DNA from: Tenebrio molitor
Lineage: Eukaryota; Arthropoda; Insecta; Coleoptera; Tenebrionidae
NCBI RefSeq assembly: GCF_963966145.1
Contig: NC_091054.1
Coordinates: 2,604,001-2,668,000, forward strand
Direction of reading: 5' to 3'
DNA: 64,000 bases
The translations under genes and the position numbers were made by a program. Positions 1-13,000 of the stretch are shown one piece after another (positions within the stretch are counted from its first letter, which is position 1; every line of letters begins with the position of its first letter). Under the pieces are notes generated by a model, which saw only the letters and a list, made by a program, of their open reading frames with translations, was not told where the DNA came from and searched no databases.

Positions 1-1885
1 AAATAGACTTTTCAACGAATGTTTTGCTGTTTTTGATCAGATATCTGGTGTGTCATTCATTCATTTAATGGTAACAATTAGGCCTTCTGCTACTTAGTAG
101 TGCTGTTATAAGTTCTCAATTATGTCTAATTTTTGTTTCTCCAAACCAATAATTTCCGAGTCGTGCAGTGTGAATTGCAGCATGATCATGTTGCGATATC
201 TAGTGTGTTTCTTCCGTAATGGCGTCAATCTCTGGTTCTGCTATTGCCAGGAGTTGTTTATATTTATGTGCAATTTGTCTTCCATTCACGATTCTCAAAT
301 TTACAAGCTTCTCAGAAGCGATGACTCCAAATAGTATTAGCCTCTGTGTTTTATTATCACTTCACGTTTCACAATTTTCTTTTTGCATAAATCACAAAAA
401 TGGTAAGACAATCTACTCATTTTCTCCCGAACAAAATTGACTTTTACTTCTCTCTAGTTAAAGATGTTTTTTTTTCCTTTGAATGTTCACACTTTTTTAT
501 TATTCTTTGTACGTACTTAGTACATAGTTTCTCTAATTTTCCTCGCCGTCAGGGACCAATTGTTAACCTCACGCATAATAGGTACTCCTCGCTCTTTCGC
601 TAGTTAGTTCTGCTGCACTCCTTTACCACTTCCCATTCCCATCAGTAGACATTGCATTTAACCGTAACCAAATTTTTCAAAGTTACGTCCTTTTGTAAGT
701 AAAACGTGGTGTAAAATAATCGTTGAAAAACGCAAACAAATAGAATGCCACCTCCTCACTTCCATGCACGTTGCACAAATGTTTTTTGCCGTTTCTAATA
801 CTGTCACTAATTTAATTTTGATTATCTACTGAATTCTGTGCCAATCTCATTTAGTAGATTTTTACAATACCTAGTGCTTACTCAACGTTCTGTCTTTTAA
901 AAAATGGTAAATAATTCAACATGTAACATGTTATGTAGGTAATAAATATGTATTTCAATACCTTCTGGGTCTTACATCGTTTGTAATTTGTATGGAATTA
1001 TCATCAGCGTAAATTATAACACTATAACACAATTGATTCATTATTGTTTTCTTAATTTGGAGGGGCCGGTTGTCGTATTTCCCCAGTCGGAGCGACTGCG
1101 CCCTTGTCTTTTCCGCGGAATTTTCGGCCGGAACCTCGCTTTGCGAAATCCGCCGCGATTTGGGCCAGTTCAGCACCGGTGCCTAGGAGGAAAAGGATGT
1201 GTCATAGAGCATTACGACCGGAAAATGACTTAAGTCAAATAAATCCAATGAACCACCTCACAATTATGTAATGAGGAACGACCGCCTGGGGCCATCGGTC
1301 TTGCCCAATCGCACAGTTTCGCTACATGTGTGTTATTCAAACACCGCAATCCTTGGTCGGACCATAATGGTATACAGAGTGTTTCGTCAAAACCCCTTGA
1401 ACTTTCTCAAGTAAAATGCACCATCTGACTCGCTTTTCGCCCGAGTCCGGTCTAATTTAGTCTGCGTTTCAGACGAAGAAAAATCCTTGGCAGAACATGT
1501 CGCGTTTGTTTTGCTCCTGCTCGCTCCCTTTATTGGCGTCCGTGTCCCAATAAGTCGAGTCCGCCTCTTCATCTTTATCGCAGTTCAGAATTCTTCAGCG
1601 ATTGCGTCAATACGTGCGTGGGTTTGACTCCACGGCAAGTGTTATTGAAGAAATAACATAACCGGAGCGGATTATACAACCGTTAATTCGACATAATCAA
1701 CGCGCTACTGCATTAGAAAACAACCCAGACAAGTTTTTTGTAATTTTAATTGTTATATGAACATCAAAAATAACAAATTATATAACTATCTCCCATAAGA
1801 TACAGTCTTGAGACATCGAGAATTGGCGCGTCCTCTAACGGGCTTTCGGGGAACTCGTCACAAACAGAGATCTTTTTCCTTAACT
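1..1885. other. Intergenic stretch, no gene recognised
   Basis: All reading frames here are short and none resembles a known protein. Bases 1-950 are AT-rich. Bases about 1050-1650 are richer in CpG and hold short open frames on both strands (for example 1387-1572 minus, 61 codons) with no recognisable domain. Bases 1745-1750 read ATTAAA on the minus strand, 137 bases past the VKOR stop, and could be that gene's polyadenylation signal. Part of 1700-1885 is therefore probably VKOR 3' UTR. Confidence 0.5.
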
Positions 1886-2106
1886 TTAGTTTGTCTTCCT
1901 GACGATATCTACATCGGCAGTTACTTTGCGCAGTTTCAGGTTGGTGAAGATCAAACATAAAATGTTGATGATATATGTTGAGACGCAGACGACACAAAAG
2001 GTGTACAGTTTGAAGTACAGGATGTAGGCGAAATATAGCGAAATAAAATTCGCTAGGAAGATTGCCCAATAGGAAAACCTTGTAATAAAAGGAGAACTTG
2101 ACTGAG
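1886..2106 (-). CDS. Vkor: VKOR exon 3 with CVVC redox centre
   Basis: Starts after the acceptor TTTTTTACAG following a 55-base intron (2161-2107). It codes for residues 90 (part) to 162: two more hydrophobic segments, the catalytic CVVC (127-130) and a short basic tail, ending in TAA at 1888-1886. A longer frame over this exon (2138-1764) is a shadow in another frame. Confidence 0.92.
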
Positions 2107-2593
2107 CTGTAAAAAATACAAATTAAAACCAATTCCAATACACTTTCTAGTTAAGGTTTACCTAAAGTGGCTGTTAAGCTGTAAAACAGGATTCCCAATA
2201 AGCTGTTTGGTTTGTTGAAAATCGAATCCTTCGAGATCAACCCTAAACCTTTTCCATACCTGAAAAACGATAAACTGTCAAATGGCGCGCCACCTGTCGG
2301 TAACTGATGTAATTTATTCTAAAAGTGACGGTATCTGTCACGACTTGTCAAAAAACGTCAATATCATGGTTAATTGATGGGCTCTTTAGACTAAAATCAA
2401 CAAGTAATTGATGAATTACTTACGGGGATCGAAAAGCTTTGGTGCAACTCATGTGTTCGCTGATGTCACACATTGCAACGTATTTGCTGTCATTTTCCAC
2501 TTGCAATTCAACAACGTAAGCATAAATCGATAAACCTAAACCGATGAGGCAAAAAAACGTGATTGAATAATTCAAAAGCGGCGTCGAAACCAT
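1886..2593 (-). CDS. Vkor: Vitamin K epoxide reductase (VKORC1-like), complete, three exons
   Basis: Joining minus-strand exons 2593-2424, 2259-2162 and 2106-1886 gives an open frame of 162 codons plus TAA; human VKORC1 has 163. VKOR is a multi-pass ER membrane protein that reduces vitamin K epoxide and quinone, and couples to disulfide chemistry. Visible family features are an N-terminal membrane segment (about 9-28), the loop cysteine pair C42 and C50 (eight apart, as human C43/C51), the block around 58-66 matching the family's WGRGFGLV, NSLLGILFY-like residues at 75-83, and the redox centre CVVC at 127-130 followed by TY at 133-134 (human TYA). Both introns have GT-AG ends and keep frame. 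The start ATG gives the family's normal N-terminus. It is divergent from the tay gene. I see no break. Insects lack vertebrate-type clotting, so the physiological substrate is open. Confidence 0.93.
2162..2259 (-). CDS. Vkor: VKOR exon 2
   Basis: 98 bases in phase 2, after the acceptor TTTTTCAG. It codes for the YGKGLGLISKDSIF block and the start of the second membrane segment. The donor is TTTAG|GTAAAC. Confidence 0.92.
2424..2593 (-). CDS. Vkor: VKOR exon 1
   Basis: Codes for residues 1-56 plus two bases of codon 57. It includes the first membrane segment and the loop cysteines C42 and C50. The donor reads CCCC|GTAAGT, a strong match. Confidence 0.92.
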
Positions 2594-3847
2594 TATTTAC
2601 GATAAAAACAGGTTGCAGGTGAGATCTAAACAAAAAAGCGAAGTCAAGTGGTACCGACACGACGTAATATTTTTAACGAGGGTATGCGCCTGCTTCGAAT
2701 TTAATAGGTCGGGGAGGTGGATACAGCTGATTGGAATCAGGATTGCCACAATGACGGAATTAATCAGGTTTTCGTTTTTGATTAAAAAAAGACTGCAAAG
2801 GTCAACGGCACCGGACTCGCATAAAATAATAATTAAAGCGATTAGTTGCACTGAACAGAAAAAATCCCCAGATGAGGGAAACGAATGAACGAATGTCCTG
2901 TTCGGGCTAATATTTGTTTGATTTTAGGGTAATTCTGGTGGCCTATCCTATATTCGCGATGAAATATGAAAAAGACACCGTAGTCTGAAATGTATTTAAT
3001 TATTGGAAAGAGAAAAACGGAACTTTTTTGTGTTGAGTTGAACATAACAAACATATTACACGTTGGGTGGATTTCTTGTAGCTGGTGCGAAGGAGAGAAT
3101 GTTTTGTCTCAAGATTAATTTTGAACGAATTGTTTTTACGGCGCTGTTAAGCTGCAAATTGATTCAAAATGTGAACGTGATGACGTCAGTTGCGAGCCAG
3201 ATTAGCCTGTCCGGATTGAATGGTTTAATGAAGACTGTTTGTCCTTACACAAGCTATCTGTTAAACTGGGAATCGATCGTCATTGTGTAATTAATTAATC
3301 GGAATAAGTTGATAATTGAATTGACGTTAATGATTGCAGCCGGTTTATAATGGGCGTCGGTGCGGGGTCCGGTGTGCACGTCTTTGTCCCGTATAACGTG
3401 GGCCCTGCCCTGGGGGGTAATCCAACCCCTGTTCGTCGCACAAAAGGCCATTGTCCCTGCGTTTCCCAACGCAGTGCGTCCTGGTGAAATTGAGGTGGTG
3501 AGGTTGGCAGCGTTGGTGATTTTTCGAGTTTGCGGTGTTGTTCGCGAGGGCGCGCTCGTGCGTCGCGACATTTTACATTGTATTGACTGGCCGTGTCGTG
3601 TCCGTTGTAAATATTGTTTATTCTGTATTATTCGGTCCGTGTGTTATATCCGGTGTATGGTGTTGTTTGTGTGTGTTGTTGGTGAGGGCGTGCGATGTGC
3701 CGAGGGCCGCCCCGGTGATGGGATAAGCCGTGGAGGACGGGGTGCCGAGTCCGCCATAGCTCCAGGTGGTGCTACTGCTGGTAGTAAATGGTCGCTATGT
3801 CGGCGAATCGCCGCCGCCACCGTCGGAACGGCAGCAATGTTTGAGTC
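2594..3847. promoter_or_regulatory. Divergent VKOR / tay upstream region
   Basis: 1.25 kb between the two divergent start codons, so it must hold both 5' UTRs and promoters. The half nearer tay (about 3340-3847) is CpG-rich and probably contains the tay 5' UTR. No TATA box or initiator can be fixed with certainty; TATAAT occurs at about 3345. A perfect CRE palindrome lies at 3181-3188. Several short open frames cross the tay leader (for example from 3360) without resemblance to known proteins. Confidence 0.45.
3181..3188. promoter_or_regulatory. CRE-like palindrome TGACGTCA
   Basis: A perfect 8-base CREB/ATF consensus between the divergent VKOR and tay genes. The match is direct; a role is inferred from its position only. 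Confidence 0.35.
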
Positions 3848-4090
3848 ATGGATGTGGAGGTGAAGCAGCGAAACAGACGCAGAAGACGCGCCCAGCGCAT
3901 GCAGGCCCAAAGGGAGGGTAAGGCCGACCGTCACGATGGACCAGACAGTGGAGACGACGACGAGAACGTCGTCAGGGAGAAGCCCCAAAGGCCGCACAAC
4001 CGCCGCAAGAAGAACAAGGAGCCTCTCGTCGAAGAGGACATCGTCGAGGGGTTCTCCATACTGCAGTTCCGCTCCTACGAGGATCTCGAA
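3848..4090 (+). CDS. tay: tay exon 1 (start codon, basic N-terminus)
   Basis: 81 codons, phase 0 at the end, donor GAA|GTAAGT. An in-frame TGA at 3842-3844 shows that coding cannot begin earlier in this exon. It holds an Arg/Lys-rich stretch (residues 7-22), an acidic patch (36-39), a second basic cluster (52-57) and the family block EEDIVEGF (62-69). The open frame runs past the donor to 4321, but the family homology stops at the splice site. Confidence 0.9.
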
Positions 4091-7000
4091 GTAAGTAGCG
4101 AACGAGGGGGCCCACACACACTCCACTCCCAACCAACCACCACGCAAATCCCTCTGTTGTCGTGGTGTCAGGTGTGGGGTTCTTCTATATTCAAGATGGC
4201 CCTCGAGCCGATCCAAAACATTCCCAATAACCGAATTAGCTCTGCCGAACGCTTTCACTTCATCGACCTCTCGTTCCGACACACACAAAAACCAACGACA
4301 CGGCCCATTTCTAATTATTAGACCAATTCACGGACGCAATCGGAAGTCCCAAAGAAAATCCGCACTTGTGGAAACCATTAATTTTTTACCAACTCTCTTG
4401 TTTCAGAAAAAACTGTCTGTGGGGCCGCTCGCGTTTATAACAATGTCACGTTTTTCTTGCATAACTTATCCGTCAGCACAAATGTTAATCACCTCGAAAC
4501 GCCCATTGTGTGGATATCAAGTTCGATTCTAAAACCTAATTGAATTGTGTCGATTAAATTAAAATGACAAGCTACAACTTGACTCCACAATTGGTGTCCA
4601 AATGCAATAGATAAAGTGCCACTCCAAATAACGCAATCATTTTTGTTTTCGTAAACAATCTGGGGCTGTTATCGCGGCCCGTTTGGGCTGATAGGGTCCG
4701 GGTTCGGTTGCGAAATTGGAACCCCAAGAACAATTCACTTCCGAAGAATGAGCCTCTAAACTCTCTCTATCCAAAAGTGTCTGTTACATCAGCGGCGGTT
4801 GAATTCCGACTGACCAGTTTCCCTTTTTCCTTCACCCAAATCGTATCGAAAGCCCCAAGTTGACGTTTCATAACTTTACACTTTCAATTAACGAAAAGTG
4901 TATAGAAAAAAAGTGAGATAATCTGACGAACAGACCCTTGCTACGACATCTAATCAAAATTAACGACCTCCTCTTAAAATCAGAAATTTAGGTAAATAAA
5001 ACACAATTGCAGTTTGTTTGGCCTCTTTGGAAGTTCAAAGCAGCGTTTGATTTCCAATTTCCTGTGGCGACAATCCAATTCGCAATTCTTTGACGACCCG
5101 ATGAGATAAAAGCGAAGATGGTTATTACGATCTGAAATATAAAAATAATATTTTGTTACTTTTGTGCGCGTTTCAAGTATAATTGTAATTTCACAGTGGT
5201 TTTGAAAACCCTAAACACGAAGACATTAAAGTTAATTCTGTTTTATTTTCTCGGTTTACGACGTGACGGAGTGGAAAAGTCTTCTAAACTGAGGCTCATA
5301 AAACCCCAACTATCACATGTGTAATAATTTGCCTACTTTCGCCCAAGGTGACACAATATAGATTTACAATCTCATTTATTAATTCACAAGGTAGGATTGT
5401 GGAACAGTAATTAGGCCTAGTTAAAGTAAAACCCGTCGCTGTCATGTAATTACCACTTAGTCGTAATAATAGTAATAGATAATGAACACAAATTTGTGCG
5501 GATTGGTCGTGTTTATTTTGATTTTGTGCAATTCACTTATTGGAAATTTTTCCGATCTCGTTTCACACGTTTGAGAGATTTTGAGATCATAATGGATGGA
5601 ATGATAATTGAGATTATCGAGAGCCCCATCAAGTGTTTGGGATCTTGAAGTCGATCGCCATGACTATTTTTTTGTGTTTTTGACAGACAGCAGCTACCCC
5701 AATCGATCCCCGTCTCGTCGATAAGTCAGATTTGGGACGGCGTTCCGGATGGGGTGGTGAAGTGGTGTTTATGTTATGACGGCGGATGGAGGGCTCCAGA
5801 CGTCGGCAATCTCTTTTGTTTACAATTTCTCGTAACGAACCGGCGATTTGTTATCGCGCAGCCTCAGGTTTTTTATTGTCGAGATTATTTATTGGCACTC
5901 TTCTAATCTCGAGTGGTTCCGTGTAATGCATTTTGTTCGGAATTCGAACGGTGAACGTTCGTAGCCGCTGTCGTTATCTAGGAGGCGATCGGCAGATGTC
6001 CCGAGTCAACCTGTCCGGATCGTACGGGACGTCTGTACCCGGCCGATCCGAGTCCTATTGAATGACGGTGGAGCGATCAATCGTGATAGTTTTAAAGCGT
6101 AGTGGCACGGTTTTACTTTACGACCTGTCCGGGATCGTGTGTTGTTTTTTTTTCTGCGGTGTACAACTTCTTTTGTGCGTTTGTTGATTTTCGATTTGTC
6201 GCGGCGCAGTCAATTTGTCCGTTGGTCGTTACGTAACCGGTTCGGCCACACGAATTCCGCGGCCTTTTAAACGTCGGAAAGGATAAATATTGCAAATAAC
6301 GCAATTTAATGACACAAATAGAATGGGGTTATTTATAGTGACGGGCGGACACGCGACCGTTTTTCCTCGATCGAGCCAGATTTCGGGGAGTCACGCTGGG
6401 GGTGAAAGCGCACGCGAAAAGGAAAATTTTCTGAGATACACCGCGATAAGGAGGCACAGCCCAGACAATGGACACAGTAGTCGCACTGGTGCGAGCCCGT
6501 GGGCATTGAACTCCACTCTGCCTTTCACTCTTCTTATGGTGGCCGGTTTAGTGATGATGACGACTCGCGACTACTTCAGCAGCGCAGCACGCGATATCTT
6601 TTTTCCACAGTCACGAACCGACATAACCGGAAAGGGGATGAAAAGGACGCCACTTGTCCTAACGGACAGGTCTCGAGGGGCGAATGTCGGTCAGAGGATT
6701 TTGTTGTCCATAGCCAGTGCTAAATGTGTTTGTTGGTTTGTTCTTCTTTCTAATTTCGTCGCGTCTAATTTGTTCTGTTATTGTGGTCTCCGTAAATTGT
6801 ACCTTTGGTATTTTGCTAATGGTGCCGTGGTGGTTTGGATTGGCGAAATTTGGCCACGACACCGTCATTATCATTGATCATACAACAAAGCGAGATTTCA
6901 AATTTACAATTATCGGATTGGTGGATCCTTTGATGCATCAGGATTAAAGGTTTCTCTTTAAGCCTCACTGATCTAGTTCTAATCTTACTTGCCTTGTTTC

Positions 7001-10000
7001 GTATTTAGATAATGAAATAATAATAGTGTTGTCGTAAATGCTTGTACAATAAATCTTGTGCTAATCCGATTTTACGTACAAATGACATAAAAACTTCAAT
7101 TAAAGTAGCAATAAATAAATTACATTGAGTCGGATTTGAGGGAAATCCCCGCTTTTAAGACACTGCAAATTTATGGATCTTGTCAGAAAGTCTTGTCAAA
7201 GTTGGCGTTGAAGAATCGATTGTGAACGCCCGTCTGCAGAGTAAAAACACAAACAACGCAAAAAGTGAGGTTAGATTTAAACAGCTGATCCGTGATCTGT
7301 AATCCGTGGTGCGTTAACAAAGAAAAAGAGAAAAAAAAAATAAGAAAGAAGGTAAAGAGGACCAAAGAGATTGTTAAAAATTTAGAACAATAGAAACTGT
7401 GTATATGGAAGGATGAAGAACATCACGACTGTAAAGTAAAAATTTTTGCGTCATTTAGAAAAATTCATGACGTACAGGGGACTCCCTTTTTTTTTTATGT
7501 AACTCTTGGTTTAGAGTATCTGGTCGGTTTCTGATGTTTTAAATCGATCAGAACATTTCCTGACAAGAACTGTCGGTAACAAATTTTACGACAAATGCCT
7601 TTCGTTTCAGAAACGAAAACAAACTTTGTCAACGACCGCACTTTTCGCCAATGAAAATGTATCGATTCAACAATATCGATAACGATAAACTTTGACTTGG
7701 ATATTTGTTGCCGACGGATGCTGCTTCAAAAGATACATATCAATTACAAATGGTTATCGAAGCAGATACGAAACAATCAACTTTTTTTTACTGCCTTTAA
7801 CTAATTCAATTCGAAGAAGTAATCTTGTGCTCACCTGAACACATCTCTCCCGACATGAACATCATTTTTTAATGAGCTTAAATGAAACGTCGTTGCGTGC
7901 AGTAAAGTACACTGCCATTAGAAAATGTATGTTGAAAATCTTTTAATTCGTAATAATTATGCAAAATGAAATGTTTTAATTAGTAACGATTTATTAGTTA
8001 CCGAATACAAGTGTTTGATGTTTTGCGTATTGTTTTTCCTCGTTGCAGTCGCGTTTTATGTTCCAAGGAGAGTATTTTCTTTTTATGAAAAGCTTCCTCT
8101 GATGAGTTCTTCAATTATGAATTAGTAAGAGTTGAGATTAATTAGAAAAGTTCGTATAAATCAAAAATGTTCAAGGTGTTTGTTTTGAGAAATTATTTAC
8201 TAAAAGAATTTGTCAATCTACGAGAACAGTTGTAAGGAGAAGTCTTTGAATCAATTTATCATTTTGATAAAGAAAGAACCTAAGCCGATTTGTTATGTGT
8301 ATTTTGTAATTTCGTACGAAGTAAATTAGTTGCTGAGATGCAAACATTTTCTTTTTTTAAAAATATTTTACGAGGGTAGAAATGGGAATTAAAAAAAATC
8401 TAATTGCTCCCTATTTTCACGAATATAGGATATTTATCTGACTCTGAAGGCCCGAGTGATAAACCGATAATATTCAATTGTTTCCCGAAGGGACAGCAGG
8501 TGAAGACCGTTTCACTGTAATTTTACTTTAAAAATATTTTATCATAAGTGTCATTTTTGTCCCATTCATAATTCTTGTCAAATCAGGTAGAAACTCCCAA
8601 CGAATATTCAATCCCTTATCTGCGGGGAGCGTTCTTAGTAAATTAAGATTTCACCGCAATACTTTGGGAAATACGTTGCTCTCTGTATTTGGTGATAGTC
8701 GGGCCTTCAGAGTCAGATAATAGTTATTTATGTGACGCGCTTAGTAAATTAATCTTTACGGGCGCGGTGGCTTTTGTGGGACGAGTGACGTAAGGAACGA
8801 GTCTCCATAAGCCAGTAAATTTCGTTTTTTAATTGTTATTTATGTTTATAAAAATGTTGTAATGAAAAGCGGTGGGGCAATTATACCTACGTCGTCATGG
8901 TGTTGAGATAAACAACAAAAATACTGTCAGAAGTTTTGTGAAATTTGTTGCAAAGAGAAAGAAAAGAAAGAATGGCTTTAATGCCCGATAAAAACTTTGA
9001 AGGCGATTTTCTTGAAATGCAAGAAAATAACCACGGAATTACCAACGCTGCAAGTGCGGTTCTCTGCTGATTCGATCCCAGGAGCGATATGAATATGACT
9101 TTCGAAACGGATCAAAATGCGTTATTAACGTATGTAATTGCAACAATTGACAGTTACATTTATTTGTGTTTATAATAAACTTTTTCAAAAATCATTTAAT
9201 TAGTTTTGATTAATTATTATTTTTTGATGAGCCTTGTAAAGTCTTTACAGGTCTCTTCTACGTGTTTGTTAAATATTACAGGACTCTGCCTGTAACTACC
9301 CATTTACTTAGTTACCACAAATGCCAATAAAGTCCTATATGCATGCTCGTACTTTAGAATGAACTATAAAAAGTAAAAGTATTTCAGGAGGTACAGTTAG
9401 ATAACCCTCTTGCAAGTATAAAAAATGTATGTCCACAAAATAATGATTAAAATATTATGTGTTGAAATTATGTGAGCAAATGTCTTTCACCATCAATCTA
9501 CCTGCAGAAGCGAAAAGCATCATTAGCACTATAAAGTGTGGCGAGCTAGCCATAAACTAGGAATTCTAAAGGAACCTTTAACTTGTGAAGACTCAATGAG
9601 GAGGGGAAATGTGTCTGGAAAGACTCCTTTCATTGTTGTTGGAAATTTCGTCTTTTGGTTGAAACCCTATTAAATCCCGTGAAAAATTTGATCATCCCGA
9701 AAACAAGTGAAACTCTTCAACCAATTGATTAATTAAGACGAAAGAGAAGTTTAAGAACCACGTTTCGTAGTTTTTAAAAAAATCTTGACTATTAACGAAT
9801 AAATGCATTCTTGTTGTATACTCAATGAAAGAATAATATCAATTCCACATCCCGTGATAGAATATACTGAAATCCACGGCTGTCGGCCAATCACATCCCT
9901 CGTATGTTCATTCTACAACGGCAGATCGCCAATCGGATGCGTTTGTAAACAATAAGTCGCGCATCGCGTAGCAACCGCTAAACGAGGCACAATTTCAATT

Positions 10001-13000
10001 GTCACTGTTACAGAATGTTTCAACACTGGAACAACTAACTCTTCTGAAATACTCCTCCATCCTCCGTTCCGTTTATTATCCTAGATCGATCAGCTGCCGT
10101 CCTGTTCGATGCCAAAATCCGTTGTTAATGAATTCGCGCTGTTATCGACGTTTCGATCTGCGATTACCTCGTAATTGGATGATTGATCGTGACGATAAAC
10201 AATCAGAGTTGGGTAAACATTACGCACAAATCAAATATTTTGATTGAACATCATCGTCCGCGTTCCCATTCATCGAACGAGTGATTTTATCTGGCGATAA
10301 GAGGGTTATATTTTCAATTCGATCGGTGTGGTTTTTTTTTGTCTTTGGCGGATCGACGATTACACTGTCATGCACCGGATATCATCGTCTATTTCTATCA
10401 ATAAATCATCCGGTGTTCCCAGTCTCGATGGGTATCGATTCGGCTCGTGTTTAATTGAATGTTTCGCAGTAATATTTAACTTGTCCCCGGGTGATTTAGA
10501 TAGGCGTAACATTAGCATATGTACGGCTCCAGATAAAATTCGAAATAATTATGGATTTTATTTGCTTAATAAATGTAAATAGTATGTTGTTATGCCACGT
10601 TGTCAGCTAATGAATATTTTTAATGCATGCGATTAATTTTTTTCCTCTCGGCGCTGTTGCATTTGCTTCGTCGTCTTTTTGTTGTTGTTGTTTGCACACT
10701 TGTTTCGAAACAGATAAGAAAACGTCATCAGGACCCTCGAGGCGGTTTCTCACTCGATGATTGTACACGTCATTGTTCAAGTAACCCCAAATTGACTTTT
10801 TTTCTTCAAGTAAAGGAATCTGTTAATGTTTAATGATTGTTCGAACCGAGAACAACCAAAGTATGTAAATAAAACTGTCCGAAGTTTTCATTTTACTTTT
10901 GAAAAATCAAATATTTGTATCCGTGCACCGCTATATGGCAAGGTCTTGTCTGCATTAATGATTGTGTTTGTTTAAAACTATCAAAGGTTTATGTACTATT
11001 TGCAGCGCACATAAATTTCTGTTTACAAAAGTTTGAACCGTATCTAATGTAATGCCGGGAATAAGATGAAGTACAAATGTTTGTTCTTTCGCTTTTGTTG
11101 CTTTCGCAACTATTAATTTCGATTTGTTGTTAATCCTATCTGCGACACAGGAAAAGGAAAAACACAGTTTGTCCTTGCAGTTTGGTTTTCAATGTGACAC
11201 TTTCAGTCTTGAAAAACGGTGTTTTTTATTTCGATGTCATTATCAGTTGCTTTTTAAAAACACCAAGAAAAACTAGTCATTTTCATACTTTGTACGTTAA
11301 ACATTTTAATATACGTTCTAACGATTGTAAACGTACGGTAATCAACTAAATAACCTTGAAGTGGCATTTTGTTATGTTGCTTATTTCTATTTTTTTGCTT
11401 TTAGATAAAATGTAGTTAGCGTTAAATTTCACCTGACAACGTAAATAACGCATTTTTAATAACATTTGCATACATTAAATTTAACAAATTTTAAGAAAGT
11501 AAATTTGCTTGATTACGAGTGAGGAACCATCCAACTACGTGTTTGGATTTCTTCTTTGTTTTTTTCCCACAAATTGAATTTTTGTGCAAAGTTTCAATAA
11601 TATTCAGTGGTGTTTTTTATTTTTGATAAGTGAAATTTCAAATTTTACGATTGAAGTAAATGTTACCCATGTAAAAGCCATAAAATGAGCTCAGTTATTT
11701 TATAGTGTTCATGTTTAATTGAAAATGAACTAATTTTTCACTTAATAAGTCGCAAAATTACATTCATGCTTCACTTGTAAATTTTGTTTCGGCATTGATT
11801 TCTGAAATATCTGAACAGAAATTTTGCGACAAGTATTTCCGGGGTCCATGTTTGTAACAATAGTAGTGCAGAAGTAAATGTAAAATAACTTGACTTGAGC
11901 CAATTCTAAATTAAACAGAATTGTTGTAGTGCTCGCTATTCTAAAATATAATTCGTGGATCGTCCCCTTCTAAGTTGGTACCAATTATGTATACTACTTA
12001 TCATTGAAGATGCAACACCAAAAAATCGCATATTTTGATGAAACTTTGTATAATAATTGGGCCAACATTGGTCTTTAAACCATGCACGACAACACCGCAA
12101 CACAGTGGCCACATTTCGTCCCACACAATGAGCGATTGCCCTATAGGAAAGATCTGCTTCTCGCATTCTGATAATGCGTACCAAATTTCATCAAAATATA
12201 CAGGGTGTTAGTAAATGGTTGGGAATAAATTTCGGGGTGAATTCCTTATGAAAAATGTGGCTTAAAACCTAAATAAAGTTTTTCGTTAAAATGAGTAATT
12301 TAAAAAAAAAAAAGGAAAAAATAAAAATAAATGCATTCTGGCATATCCTTTTTTTTTAAATACTGAGAAATAACAATGGTTTAAAGAAAAAATTTAAACG
12401 TGGAACGTTGAATTAAAAAAAATATCAAAATCAATGCGATTTTAGGCAGACAAATGGAACTAATTAGAGAAATTCTCCAACAGTGGACTAATTTTTTTTT
12501 TTTTTTTGAGAAAACTACTCATTTTAACGAAAAATTTTATTTAGGTTTTAAGCCACATTTTTCGTAAGGAATTCACTCTGAAATTTATTCCCAACCATTT
12601 ACTAACACCCTGTATTCACATTTCTGGGTGTTGCATTTTCCATGATAAGTAGGATATCTTGAAAATGTTGGAAGAACTTAATAACATAATTGTTCAATTG
12701 AAATGGAATATCCCTCACGCCGGGAGCCGCTTGCAATTTTCATGAGGTTGTCAGACCTTTCAGTAATCCGGTGGAAGAATTTACCACGTCTTGCGAGCTG
12801 CTGCGACCACCGGAACAATATACAATCGTTGATCCTACTTAGCAGTCTTGTAATTCTTGTGGTATGTGATTCACCGCAGCAGTAACAGATATTCTACGAT
12901 TTGGTATTGGTAGTACCTTCCACGAAAGCCAACCCCATAAAGATTTCAACTGGGTTTAAACCAGGTAGAGGCTTGGCTGGCCTCCATTTTAACACCTCAG

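Noticed and set aside
1764..2138. 124-codon minus-strand frame over VKOR exon 3
   Set aside because: Wrong frame: the VKOR homology and splice sites lie in a neighbouring frame.
6290..6877. 195-codon plus-strand open frame
   Set aside because: No domain, no splice signals and a competing antisense frame; it lies in a CpG-rich patch where stops are rarer.
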